Source of the DNA: CAZJBP01 sp964544115
GTDB taxonomy: Bacteria; Verrucomicrobiota; Kiritimatiellia; UBA8416; JADHWI01
Direction of reading: 5' to 3'
NCBI GenBank assembly: GCA_964544115.1
Contig: CAZJBP010000130.1
Location: forward strand, 1-10,296
DNA length: 10,296 nucleotides
A model generated the notes under the pieces. It searched no databases and was not told the DNA's origin. It was given only the letters and a program-made list of their open reading frames with translations. Below are positions 1 through 6,095 of the stretch, piece after piece; the stretch's first letter is position 1, and each line of letters begins with the position of its first letter. Both the position numbers and the translations under genes were made by a program.

Positions 1-385
1 GGTTGACGCTGGTCTGCACGGCGTCGAGCACGTCGCGGCCGGCCAGGTCGATGGCCGCCGCGCGCTGGAAGTTCAGCGGGATGTTGGCCTTGTCGGCCGC
101 GATCAGGGCGTTGACGACGTTGATGACATCGCCGCCGGCGAGATAGTGGGCTTCCAGGTCGTCCGTCGAGAGGTCCAGGCCGGACTTGACCAGCCGGATG
201 CGGGCGTCAACGATCAGCGCTGGCGGAATGCGCCGCAGCTTCATGCCGACCAGGGACCACACCGACACGCGGGCGCCGGACATCAGCGCTCGGACCCACA
301 CGCCGAGGAAATAGAAGAAGATCCCGATCAGCGACATGACCAGAACCGCCCCGAGCACTAAGAATACAACCGCGAATTGCTGCAT
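1..385 (-). CDS. floA: Flotillin-like protein FloA, N-terminal part (truncated by window edge)
   Basis: Bacterial flotillin-like scaffold of membrane microdomains. The visible 128 residues begin with a hydrophobic membrane-inserting stretch (about residues 4-30) and continue into the family's conserved N-terminal segment: VGMKLRRIPP, then EAHYLAGGDV, ALIAADKANI and the block RAAAIDLAGRDVLDAVQTSV. These blocks match FloA (formerly YqfA) closely. The family is usually about 330 residues, so about 200 C-terminal residues, including the helical coiled-coil region, lie beyond the left edge. The start is ATG at 385-383, preceded by a strong Shine-Dalgarno (AAGGAGGAG) ending two bases before it. It is the last visible gene of an nfeD-nfeD-floA operon, 29 bases downstream of the short nfeD. 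The identification is firm; the C-terminus is unseen. Confidence 0.95.
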   Translation of the reverse strand, partial: MQQFAVVFLVLGAVLVMSLIGIFFYFLGVWVRALMSGARVSVWSLVGMKLRRIPPALIVDARIRLVKSGLDLSTDDLEAHYLAGGDVINVVNALIAADKANIPLNFQRAAAIDLAGRDVLDAVQTSVN

Positions 386-414
386 GACTCCTCCTTCGAT
401 TTCCCTGCTGCTTC

Positions 415-900
415 CTACCCGACATCCGCGCGGCGCACCACCACGCGGTTTCCTTGCACTTCCACCACCACCACCCGGGCGCCCGGCTCGATCATTCCGC
501 CCTGCGTCACCACATCCACCCGCCTGCCGTCGATGCGCACGAATCCGCCCGGCCGCAGGTCCGAGAGGGCTTCGCCTGTCTTTCCCACCAGGGCGTCAAG
601 TCCGTCCTCGGTGGCCTTGGCATCGCTCAGATTGCGCTCCACCGTCATCTTCCGGCCGAGGGGCGAGCGGGGAAAGTATTTGATCCACAGGGCGAGGACC
701 AGCCCCGCGAGCGCCACGATGCCCAGCGTCACGAGGACGCCATAGCCCGGAAACGCATAGAAGCCGGCCACGCAGGCCGCGACGAGCGCGACGGCGCCGA
801 TGAAGCCGAGGATGCCGCCCGGAACAAACACTTCTGCGCCGAACAGCAGGAGGCCTGCCGCCAGAAGCATGAAGAATACCTGTGTGGATTCCATATTCAT
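415..900 (-). CDS. Short NfeD-like membrane protein with C-terminal OB-fold domain
   Basis: A 161-residue protein without a protease domain. Residues about 8-27, 28-50 and 53-75 are hydrophobic and form two or three membrane helices. A short polar linker then leads to a small beta-rich NfeD domain (about 103-157) with the pattern VGKTGEAL...LRPGGFVRIDGRR.DVV..GG.I..G..VVV.EV.GNRVVV. Short NfeD proteins are typically encoded beside flotillins and are thought to partner them. The reading frame extends to a TTG at 915, but that has no ribosome site. The ATG at 900 has GAGG nine bases upstream, so it is preferred; a second ATG two codons later is possible. It starts 11 bases after the stop of the long NfeD. 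The NfeD domain repeats the C-terminal domain of that upstream neighbour, suggesting a duplicated or split architecture. Confidence 0.9.
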   Translation of the reverse strand: MNMESTQVFFMLLAAGLLLFGAEVFVPGGILGFIGAVALVAACVAGFYAFPGYGVLVTLGIVALAGLVLALWIKYFPRSPLGRKMTVERNLSDAKATEDGLDALVGKTGEALSDLRPGGFVRIDGRRVDVVTQGGMIEPGARVVVVEVQGNRVVVRRADVG

Positions 901-911
901 GTGAACCGACC

Positions 912-2360
912 TCAAGCCGGCGGATTGGCCCCGTAAACTGCCGACGCGCGTACCGTGTCCACCACTATACGGCTGCCGTGCACTTCGGCAACGACAATCG
1001 GCGTTCCCCGCAGGATGTACCCGTCGCGTGAGACCACGTCGAGCCGGCGGTCGCCGAGGGTTGCAATGCCTCCGGGGCGAAGGTCCGTATCGGCGACGCC
1101 TTCCGCTCCGAGAAGCCCGCGGTCTTCAGCCGCGGCCGTGTAGCCCGCCGCGCGGCTGACGGCCCCGGCGAGGGCCACGCGGTTGAATGCGATTGTCTTG
1201 GGCAGCCAGCGGCCCATGACGAGCGCCAGAAGGAAGGCGATGATGAGGGCGGCGCTGACGCGGCTGAGGGCATAGGCGAGATCGTTGACGGGTGCGATGG
1301 CGGGCCCGCCGGGGATGTGGCGGAGCATGGCCATCACCAGCGAGGTCACGATGAGCGTAAGACCGGTTGCTCCAACGACGCCGAAGCCAGGAATCAGGAA
1401 GATCTCCACGGCCAGCAGCGCGACGCCCAGCAAGAAGACCAGCACCTCCTCCGCGCCCGCCAGGCCTGCCACGTGGTGCCCCCAGAAGAAGATCGCCAGG
1501 CAAGTAATGCCCAGAATGCCCGGCAGGCCGAAGCCGGGGAGCTTGAACTCCACGAACAGCCCGAGGATGCCCCCGATGAGGAAGAGCACGCTGAACGCCT
1601 CGATCCAGCGGGCGATGCGTTCGGACCATGTCACGCTGAGTGTGACCACGCGGGCGGGATCCAGCCGCTCGCGGCGCAGGATCTCGCCGAGATCGGCCAC
1701 GGTTCCGGCCGACAGGATCGGGCGTTTCTGCTTGCCGTCGTCCACAATGCGGGCGGCCTCGATCTCGGTCAGGGTCAAAAGCTGGCCCTTGGGGCTGATC
1801 TGCTCGGTTCCGACCGTGTAGCCGGCGTCGCGACGGACCATGGCCTCGACCAGAGCGGGGTCGTGCCCCTGCCGCTCGGCGGCGGAGGACACCAGCGCCA
1901 CGAGGGACGAGACGAGCTTTTCCTTCATGTCGCCGTCCTTGATATCTCCGAAAGGCGTAACGATGGCGCTGGCGCCGAGGCGGCTGCCCGGCGCCATGTA
2001 GATCGTTCCGGTGGTCAGGGCGATCAGCGCGCCGGCGGACAGGGCGTCGGTGTCCACAAAGGTAAACGTCCGGATCGTGCGGGGCAGGGCCATGAGCAGG
2101 CGGATGATCTCCTCAGTCACGGCCACCGAGCCGCCGGGGGTGTTCATGTGCAGGACCACTGCGGAGGCGTGCTCGCGCTCTGCCTGGTCGAGGCCCCGGC
2201 GCAGGACATAGAGCAGCCCCCGCTCGATCATGTCATCCACGGGAATGACGAAGACCGGGCCTGCCGCCGCCGCCGGCGCCTCCACGGCGGCGGGCTCTTC
2301 GGCGGGCAGGACGGCCGGCAGAAGGCAGGCTGCCAGCAGTGCAAAATAGCGTCGCTTCAT
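912..2360 (-). CDS. NfeD1b-type membrane-bound serine protease (ClpP-class) with NfeD domain
   Basis: A 482-residue protein. Domains in order: signal peptide (1-20; MKRR then a short hydrophobic core), an Ala/Pro-rich linker (22-34), a ClpP/SppA-fold protease domain (35-215), five predicted membrane helices (about 255-272, 278-297, 303-325, 327-347, 366-386) and a C-terminal OB-fold NfeD domain (about 416-470). In the protease domain, NTPGG (73-77) is the substrate-binding loop. S108 in DALSAGALIAL is the expected nucleophile. K148 falls 40 residues later, as does the lysine of the Ser-Lys dyad of the archaeal stomatin-specific protease PH1510 (S97/K138, aligned from memory). The family cleaves stomatin/flotillin-type or other membrane proteins, which fits floA two genes downstream. 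ATG at 2360 is chosen because it opens the signal peptide; there is no strong Shine-Dalgarno. LAAC at 9-12 also fits a lipobox, so lipoprotein processing is an alternative. Confidence 0.93.
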   Translation of the reverse strand: MKRRYFALLAACLLPAVLPAEEPAAVEAPAAAAGPVFVIPVDDMIERGLLYVLRRGLDQAEREHASAVVLHMNTPGGSVAVTEEIIRLLMALPRTIRTFTFVDTDALSAGALIALTTGTIYMAPGSRLGASAIVTPFGDIKDGDMKEKLVSSLVALVSSAAERQGHDPALVEAMVRRDAGYTVGTEQISPKGQLLTLTEIEAARIVDDGKQKRPILSAGTVADLGEILRRERLDPARVVTLSVTWSERIARWIEAFSVLFLIGGILGLFVEFKLPGFGLPGILGITCLAIFFWGHHVAGLAGAEEVLVFLLGVALLAVEIFLIPGFGVVGATGLTLIVTSLVMAMLRHIPGGPAIAPVNDLAYALSRVSAALIIAFLLALVMGRWLPKTIAFNRVALAGAVSRAAGYTAAAEDRGLLGAEGVADTDLRPGGIATLGDRRLDVVSRDGYILRGTPIVVAEVHGSRIVVDTVRASAVYGANPPA

Positions 2361-2433
2361 GGCTGCATCGTATGCCAGACTCGCTGCGCTGCGCCACCCT
2401 AAAGCGAAGGCGCAGAAGCGGGGATGAGGCGTC
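2361..2433. promoter_or_regulatory. Divergent intergenic spacer with small inverted repeat
   Basis: These 73 bases separate the divergently transcribed nfeD1b (minus) and SDR (plus) genes and should hold the promoters of both operons. No convincing -35/-10 pair was recognised. A perfect 7-bp inverted repeat, CTGCGCC (2389-2395) and GGCGCAG (2409-2415), brackets 13 bases in the middle of the spacer. It could be an operator or chance in GC-rich DNA. The promoter role follows from gene orientation only. Confidence 0.4.
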
Positions 2434-3213
2434 ATGGAACTGAACTGCCGCTGTGCGCTGGTCACCGGAGGTGCCGTCCGTATCGGGGCGGCCATCTGCC
2501 GCGCGCTGGCCGCCGAGGGCTGCAACGTCGGCGTGCACTACGACCGTTCGCGCGCCGAGGCGGAGTCCCTGGCGGCCGAACTGAGCCGGGCGGGGGTCCG
2601 GGCCGCACCCGTGCGGGCCCGGCTGGACCGCGAGGGCGAAGCGGCCGGGGTGGTGGACCTTGCCTGGGAGGCGCTGGGCGGGCTGGACATCCTGGTGAAC
2701 AACGCGGCGGTGTTCAACAAGGTCCGGATGGAAGACGCGACGGATGCGCAGATCCGCGGTGAACTGGAGTTGAACCTGCTGGCGCCGGTGCTGAGCACCC
2801 GCCGGCTGGCCCAGCGGCTGTCGCTGGCCCGCGCGGTCGGGGGCGTCGCCGCGCACCGTGGGGATGTGGTCAACCTGCTGGACAGGCGGGTGGCCGGCGT
2901 GGAGTCGGGCTGCCTGCCATACCTGCTCTCCAAGCAGGCGCTGGCGGACTTCACCCGCATCGCCGCGCTCGAACTGGCGCCGCACGTGCGGGTGAATGGC
3001 GTCGCGCCCGGGGCGGTGCTGCCACCGCCAGGCAAGGGGGAGGCCTACCTGAAGGATGCGGCCGGATTCATCCCACTGACGGAGCGGCCGCGGCTGGACG
3101 AGGTGGCCGCGGCCGTGGTATTCCTGCTGAAGGCCGACAGCGTGACGGGGCAGGTTCTGTATGTCGATGGCGGACAGCATCTTTGTGGTGGACGCGAAAC
3201 GGGGAGAGATTAG
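2434..3213 (+). CDS. SDR-family oxidoreductase, pteridine reductase-like (PTR1/FolM type)
   Basis: A 259-residue classical-length short-chain dehydrogenase/reductase, soluble, NADPH-dependent by family. The cofactor motif is TGGAVRIG (11-18) with the arginine typical of pteridine reductases. HYDRS (35-39) matches the HYxRS NADPH-phosphate-binding motif of that subfamily. NNAA is at 89-92, and Y163xxxK167 is the active site. The usual catalytic serine is absent; instead D150 in VVNLLD stands 13 residues before the tyrosine, the same spacing as the Asp-Tyr-Lys set of PTR1. This points to reduction of a dihydropterin or dihydrofolate rather than a sugar or fatty-acyl substrate. The C-terminus YVDGGQHL is standard for SDRs. 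ATG at 2434 follows GATGAGG with a short spacer. It heads the plus-strand run, but the next gene probably has its own promoter. SDR membership is firm; the pterin substrate is inferred from motifs. Confidence 0.85.
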   Translation: MELNCRCALVTGGAVRIGAAICRALAAEGCNVGVHYDRSRAEAESLAAELSRAGVRAAPVRARLDREGEAAGVVDLAWEALGGLDILVNNAAVFNKVRMEDATDAQIRGELELNLLAPVLSTRRLAQRLSLARAVGGVAAHRGDVVNLLDRRVAGVESGCLPYLLSKQALADFTRIAALELAPHVRVNGVAPGAVLPPPGKGEAYLKDAAGFIPLTERPRLDEVAAAVVFLLKADSVTGQVLYVDGGQHLCGGRETGRD

Positions 3214-3215
3214 GG

Positions 3216-3244
3216 TTGATCCAGCCGGGGGCATGCGCCATACT
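3216..3244 (+). promoter_or_regulatory. Candidate sigma70-type promoter before the small basic protein gene
   Basis: TTGATC (3216-3221) and CATACT (3239-3244) are separated by exactly 17 bases; each matches four of six positions of the -35 and -10 consensus. It lies just after the SDR stop codon and would start transcription near 3251, giving a leader of about 20 bases with the ribosome site. In a GC-rich genome from a lineage with poorly known promoters this is a candidate only. Confidence 0.35.
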
Positions 3245-3272
3245 GCGCGGCCTTTTCCTGAGGAGGACGTCG

Positions 3273-3485
3273 ATGGGTACCGATAAAGCATGGGGCAGGC
3301 CGCACGTTGCTCGGCCGATCAAAAAGACCGCTGACAAGAAGCGTCGCCAAAAGACACAGCAGAAGCGTCTGGCCGAGCTGGGCGTGTCGGAAGAGAAGGT
3401 CCTCGCCATGGACGCCCGCAAGGTCCGCACGCTGCTGCGTAAGCCGGTGCAGACCCGCAAACTGGTTGCCGCCGGTCGCGTCTGA
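3273..3485 (+). CDS. Small, highly basic protein of unknown function (70 aa)
   Basis: Not recognised as a named family. The 70 residues contain 21 Lys/Arg against 6 Asp/Glu, with the charge concentrated in residues 14-32 (IKKTADKKRRQKTQQKR). A predicted helix-turn-helix-like stretch follows (LAELGVSEEKVLAM then ARKVRTLLRKPV), with no cysteines and no membrane segment. Such composition suits a nucleic-acid- or ribosome-associated protein, but nothing in the sequence proves it. The start is set by a strong ribosome site, AGGAGG, six bases before ATG 3273; upstream in-frame codons to 3183 overlap the SDR gene and lack such a site. It sits 59 bases after the SDR gene, behind a candidate promoter, and 31 bases before the kinase gene. 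The strong ribosome site and start context argue that it is a real gene, probably well expressed. Confidence 0.75.
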   Translation: MGTDKAWGRPHVARPIKKTADKKRRQKTQQKRLAELGVSEEKVLAMDARKVRTLLRKPVQTRKLVAAGRV

Positions 3486-3487
3486 CG

Positions 3488-3510
3488 TCCCGGGCGTTGC
3501 CGCGCCGGGA
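3488..3510 (+). promoter_or_regulatory. Hairpin overlapping the ribosome site of the kinase gene
   Basis: A perfect 6-bp GC-rich inverted repeat, TCCCGG (3488-3493) and CCGGGA (3505-3510), encloses an 11-base loop. The 3' arm contains most of the GGGAGAA ribosome site (3507-3513) for the GTG start at 3517. Folding would therefore hide this site and lower translation of the kinase relative to the small basic protein. There is no U-run, so it is not a classical intrinsic terminator. The structure is seen; its regulatory role is inferred. Confidence 0.35.
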
Positions 3511-3516
3511 GAAGCC

Positions 3517-4542
3517 GTGGAGACCATCCGCAGGCGAGCGTATCCCCGGGGAGGGCTGATCGGAAATCCGTCCGACGGCTACTTCGGCCGGACGATCGCC
3601 CTCAGCTTCACCAATTTCCATGCCGAGGTCGTCCTCCAGGAGGCGGCTGAGCTGGAGATACTGCCCAGTTCGCGCGACGTCTCCGTCTACTCCGGGATTC
3701 GAGCCCTGCAGGATGACGTGAGCCGATTCGGCTACTACGGCGGGGTTCGCCTCCTCAAAGCCGCGATCCGGCGGTTTGCCGACTATTCCCGCGAGCACGG
3801 GCTCGCGCTGCACGACCGCAACTTCACCGTTCGCTGCACGTCGGACATCCCTCCGTTGGTCGGATTGGCCGGGTCGAGCGCGATCATCACCGCCTGCATG
3901 CGGTGCCTGATGGACTTCTACGGCGTCCGCATTCCGCCGGCGCGGCTGGCGAGCCTTGTGCTTTCTGTTGAAACCGATGAGCTCGGCATCGCGGGCGGAC
4001 TGCAGGACCGCGTGGCGCAGGCTTACCAGGGCGTGGTCTATATGGACTTCGACCGGGCCCTGATGGCCGCGCGCGGCTTCGGGCGCTATGAGCCGCTCGA
4101 CCCGGCGCTGCTGCCGCCGCTCTACATCGCCTACCGGAAGGACCTCGCGGAAGGCTCCGAAGTCGTTCACAACCGCCTGCGGGAGCGGTACAATGCGGGC
4201 GACCCGGAGGTGCTGGCGGCGATCGCGTTCTGGCGCGATCTGGCCTCTCAGGTGCGGGACCTGCTGGTGGCGGGCCGGGGGCGCGAGATCGGCCCGCTGC
4301 TCAACGCGAACTTCGACCGGCGGGCGGCCGTGATGGCCATCAGCGAGGGCAACCGGCGCATGGTCGGGGCCGCGCGGTCGGTCGGCGCCAGTGCCAAGTT
4401 CACCGGGTCGGGCGGGGCCATCATTGGGACCTACGACGACGGGGCGATGTTCGACGCGCTCTGCTGCGCGCTGAAGCCGATGGGGGTGGAGGTGATCGTG
4501 CCGACCCTTGCCCCGTCGCTGGCGGAAACCGAGTGCGAGTGA
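3517..4542 (+). CDS. GHMP-family kinase, probable glucuronokinase
   Basis: A 341-residue cytoplasmic sugar kinase predicted to phosphorylate D-glucuronate at C1 using ATP. The GHMP motifs are complete: N-terminal substrate motif GLIGNPSDGYFGRT (13-26), the ATP-binding glycine/serine loop PPLVGLAGSSAI (112-123), ELGIAGGLQDRVAQ (155-168) with the likely catalytic D164, and the C-terminal loop KFTGSGGA (294-301). These blocks, plus YYGGVRLL (73-80) and NFDRR (265-269), closely resemble plant glucuronokinase as remembered, more than galactokinase, mevalonate kinase or heptose kinase. Starts further upstream would overlap the small-protein gene. GTG at 3517, five bases after GGGAGAA, places the GNPSD motif at the usual distance from the N-terminus. 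It ends seven bases before the galU-like gene, so the two are almost certainly co-translated, supporting a UDP-sugar salvage role. GHMP membership is firm; the substrate is inferred. Confidence 0.88.
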   Translation: METIRRRAYPRGGLIGNPSDGYFGRTIALSFTNFHAEVVLQEAAELEILPSSRDVSVYSGIRALQDDVSRFGYYGGVRLLKAAIRRFADYSREHGLALHDRNFTVRCTSDIPPLVGLAGSSAIITACMRCLMDFYGVRIPPARLASLVLSVETDELGIAGGLQDRVAQAYQGVVYMDFDRALMAARGFGRYEPLDPALLPPLYIAYRKDLAEGSEVVHNRLRERYNAGDPEVLAAIAFWRDLASQVRDLLVAGRGREIGPLLNANFDRRAAVMAISEGNRRMVGAARSVGASAKFTGSGGAIIGTYDDGAMFDALCCALKPMGVEVIVPTLAPSLAETECE

Positions 4543-4549
4543 GGGTGCC

Positions 4550-5419
4550 ATGGTTCGCAAGGCCGTAATTCCTGCCGCCGGTCTCGGAACGCGTTTCCTG
4601 CCGGCCTCCAAGTCCCTGCCGAAGGAGATGGTCCCCATCGTCGACACGCCGGTGATTCAGTACGTGGTGCAGGAGGCCGTGGACGCGGGCATCACGGACA
4701 TCCTGATCATCATCGGCAGGGGCAAGCGGGCGATTGAGGAGCACTTTGACCGCAACGCCGAGCTTGAGGCGGCGCTCGGAGAAAAAGGCCGTGCCTCGGA
4801 ACTGGAGCAGGTCCGCCGGATCTCGAACCTGGCGGACATCCATTTCGTGTGGCAGAAGGAGCTGCGGGGGCTGGGGGATGCGGTGGCCTGCGCCCGCCGC
4901 CACGTGGGTGGCGAGCCGTTTGCGGTGCTGCTCGGGGACACGCTGCTGGAGTCCGGCTCTCCCGTGACCCGTCAGTTGATGGACGTTTACGATCGCTATC
5001 ATGAGTCGGTTGTCGCGCTGGAAGAGGTGCCTTTGGACAAGGTCAGCCGCTACGGCGTGGTCAAGGGGAGCGAGATCGGCGCCGGCGTCTACCGGATCGA
5101 GGACTTCATCGAAAAGCCATCCCCAGCCGAGGCGCCCTCGCGCCTGGCGATTGCCGGCCGCTACGTGTTCACGCCCGATATTTTCGAGCATTTGGACCGG
5201 ACAACGCCCGGCAAGAACAACGAGATCCAGCTGACCGATGCCATGCGCCGCCAGGTCGCCTCGCGGCCGGGATACGGGCTGAAGTTCTCCGGGCGGCGCT
5301 TCGATGTCGGCAACAAGCTGGACTTCATTCGCACCAACGTGACCTACGCCCTGAAGCGCAGCGATCTACGCGAGGATATGGCGGCCTTCATCCGCCAGCT
5401 CGCGGCGGACCTGGGCTGA
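4550..5419 (+). CDS. galU: UTP--glucose-1-phosphate uridylyltransferase (GalU type)
   Basis: A 289-residue cytoplasmic nucleotidyltransferase making a UDP-sugar and pyrophosphate from UTP and a sugar-1-phosphate. The signature GLGTRFLPASKSLPKEM (11-27) is near-perfect for GalU. The metal-binding aspartate is in LLGD (127-130). SRYGVV (166-171), EDFIEKP (184-190), AGRYVF (202-207) and NNEIQLTDAM (223-232) follow in the expected order, and K256 in FDVGNK is conserved. Length matches the family. ATG 4550 follows GAGGG five bases upstream; codons further upstream lie inside the kinase gene. The default substrate is glucose-1-phosphate. Because it is seven bases behind a glucuronokinase-like gene, it may instead or also use glucuronate-1-phosphate, as broad-specificity UDP-sugar pyrophosphorylases do; sequence alone cannot decide this. 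Confidence 0.93.
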   Translation: MVRKAVIPAAGLGTRFLPASKSLPKEMVPIVDTPVIQYVVQEAVDAGITDILIIIGRGKRAIEEHFDRNAELEAALGEKGRASELEQVRRISNLADIHFVWQKELRGLGDAVACARRHVGGEPFAVLLGDTLLESGSPVTRQLMDVYDRYHESVVALEEVPLDKVSRYGVVKGSEIGAGVYRIEDFIEKPSPAEAPSRLAIAGRYVFTPDIFEHLDRTTPGKNNEIQLTDAMRRQVASRPGYGLKFSGRRFDVGNKLDFIRTNVTYALKRSDLREDMAAFIRQLAADLG

Positions 5420-5447
5420 CACTGGCGAAGGAGGAGGACGTGGCGCC

Positions 5448-6089
5448 ATGCGCTTTCTCGTGACGGCAGGACCGACGCGCGAGCCAATCGACCCCGTGCG
5501 GTTCCTCAGCAACCGGTCGAGTGGACGGATGGGCTACGCCGTTGCGCGGGCAGCGGCCGCGCGGGGACATGACGTCGTCCTCGTGTCCGGCCCGGTTGCT
5601 CTCGAAGAGCCAGCCGGCGTGCGGCGCGTGTCCGTGGGGACGGCCGCCGAGATGCTGGCCGCGGTGAGGGAGGCCTTGCCTGCGTGCGACGCGCTGGTCA
5701 TGTCCGCGGCGGTGGCGGACTGGCGGCCGGCGTCGGTGGCGGATCGGAAGATCAAGAAGAGCGAGGGCAGGATGGAACTGGCTCTTACCCGCACCGAGGA
5801 CATTCTGCTGGCCACGCGCGCCCTGCGCGTGGGGCGTGTGACCGTCGGCTTTGCTGCGGAGACCGGTGAGGCGGAGCCCGAGGCACGGCGCAAGCTGCGG
5901 GACAAGGGCTTGGACCTCGTGGTGGCGAACGACGTGACGCAGCCCGGGGCCGGATTCGAGGTCGATACGAACGCCGTCACGTTCATTGCCGCATCGGGTG
6001 AGGTCTGGAGAACCGGCGTCGAACCGAAGGATGCCGTTGCCCTTCGGATCGTCGAATGGGTCGAGGCCGAATGGGGCCGACGGGGATGA
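5448..6089 (+). CDS. coaB: Phosphopantothenate--cysteine ligase, stand-alone CoaB
   Basis: Second dedicated step of coenzyme A synthesis: joins cysteine to 4'-phosphopantothenate after nucleotide activation. The 213 residues cover only the CoaB half of the usual two-domain CoaBC (Dfp) protein of about 400 residues. Conserved blocks are TAGPTREPIDPVRFLSNRSSGRMG (about 6-29, including the N22 and SSG nucleotide site), MSAAVADW (85-92), KIKK (101-104, the flexible lysine loop), TEDIL (116-120), GFAAET (134-139) and DLVVANDV (156-163). There is no flavin-binding decarboxylase (CoaC) domain in front; the bases upstream are the end of galU and a 28-base gap. ATG 5448 has GGAGGAGGA nine bases upstream and opens directly into the family's first beta strand, so the protein is not an N-terminally truncated fragment. 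A separate coaC must be encoded elsewhere. It ends six bases from the convergent gene. Confidence 0.92.
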   Translation: MRFLVTAGPTREPIDPVRFLSNRSSGRMGYAVARAAAARGHDVVLVSGPVALEEPAGVRRVSVGTAAEMLAAVREALPACDALVMSAAVADWRPASVADRKIKKSEGRMELALTRTEDILLATRALRVGRVTVGFAAETGEAEPEARRKLRDKGLDLVVANDVTQPGAGFEVDTNAVTFIAASGEVWRTGVEPKDAVALRIVEWVEAEWGRRG

Positions 6090-6095
6090 AGGGCA

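Noticed and set aside
1317..2402. Long open frame on the plus strand (361 codons) opposite nfeD1b
   Set aside because: Low-complexity His/Gln/Asp-rich translation with no motif; the minus strand encodes a clear NfeD1b protease.
3307..3516. 70-codon N-terminal extension of the kinase frame
   Set aside because: It overlaps the small basic protein gene in another frame, is Arg/Ser/Trp-rich unlike a GHMP N-terminus, and the GTG at 3517 has a ribosome site and the right distance to the GNPSD motif.
3319..4647. Long open frame on the minus strand (442 codons) opposite the kinase gene
   Set aside because: Shadow of the GHMP kinase and galU genes, whose motifs are complete; the antisense translation has no domain features.
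5812..5832. Perfect 8-bp inverted repeat CCACGCGC/GCGCGTGG with a 5-base loop inside coaB
   Set aside because: It lies within a conserved coding region, codes for ordinary residues and has no U-run; most likely a by-product of GC-rich codon use.
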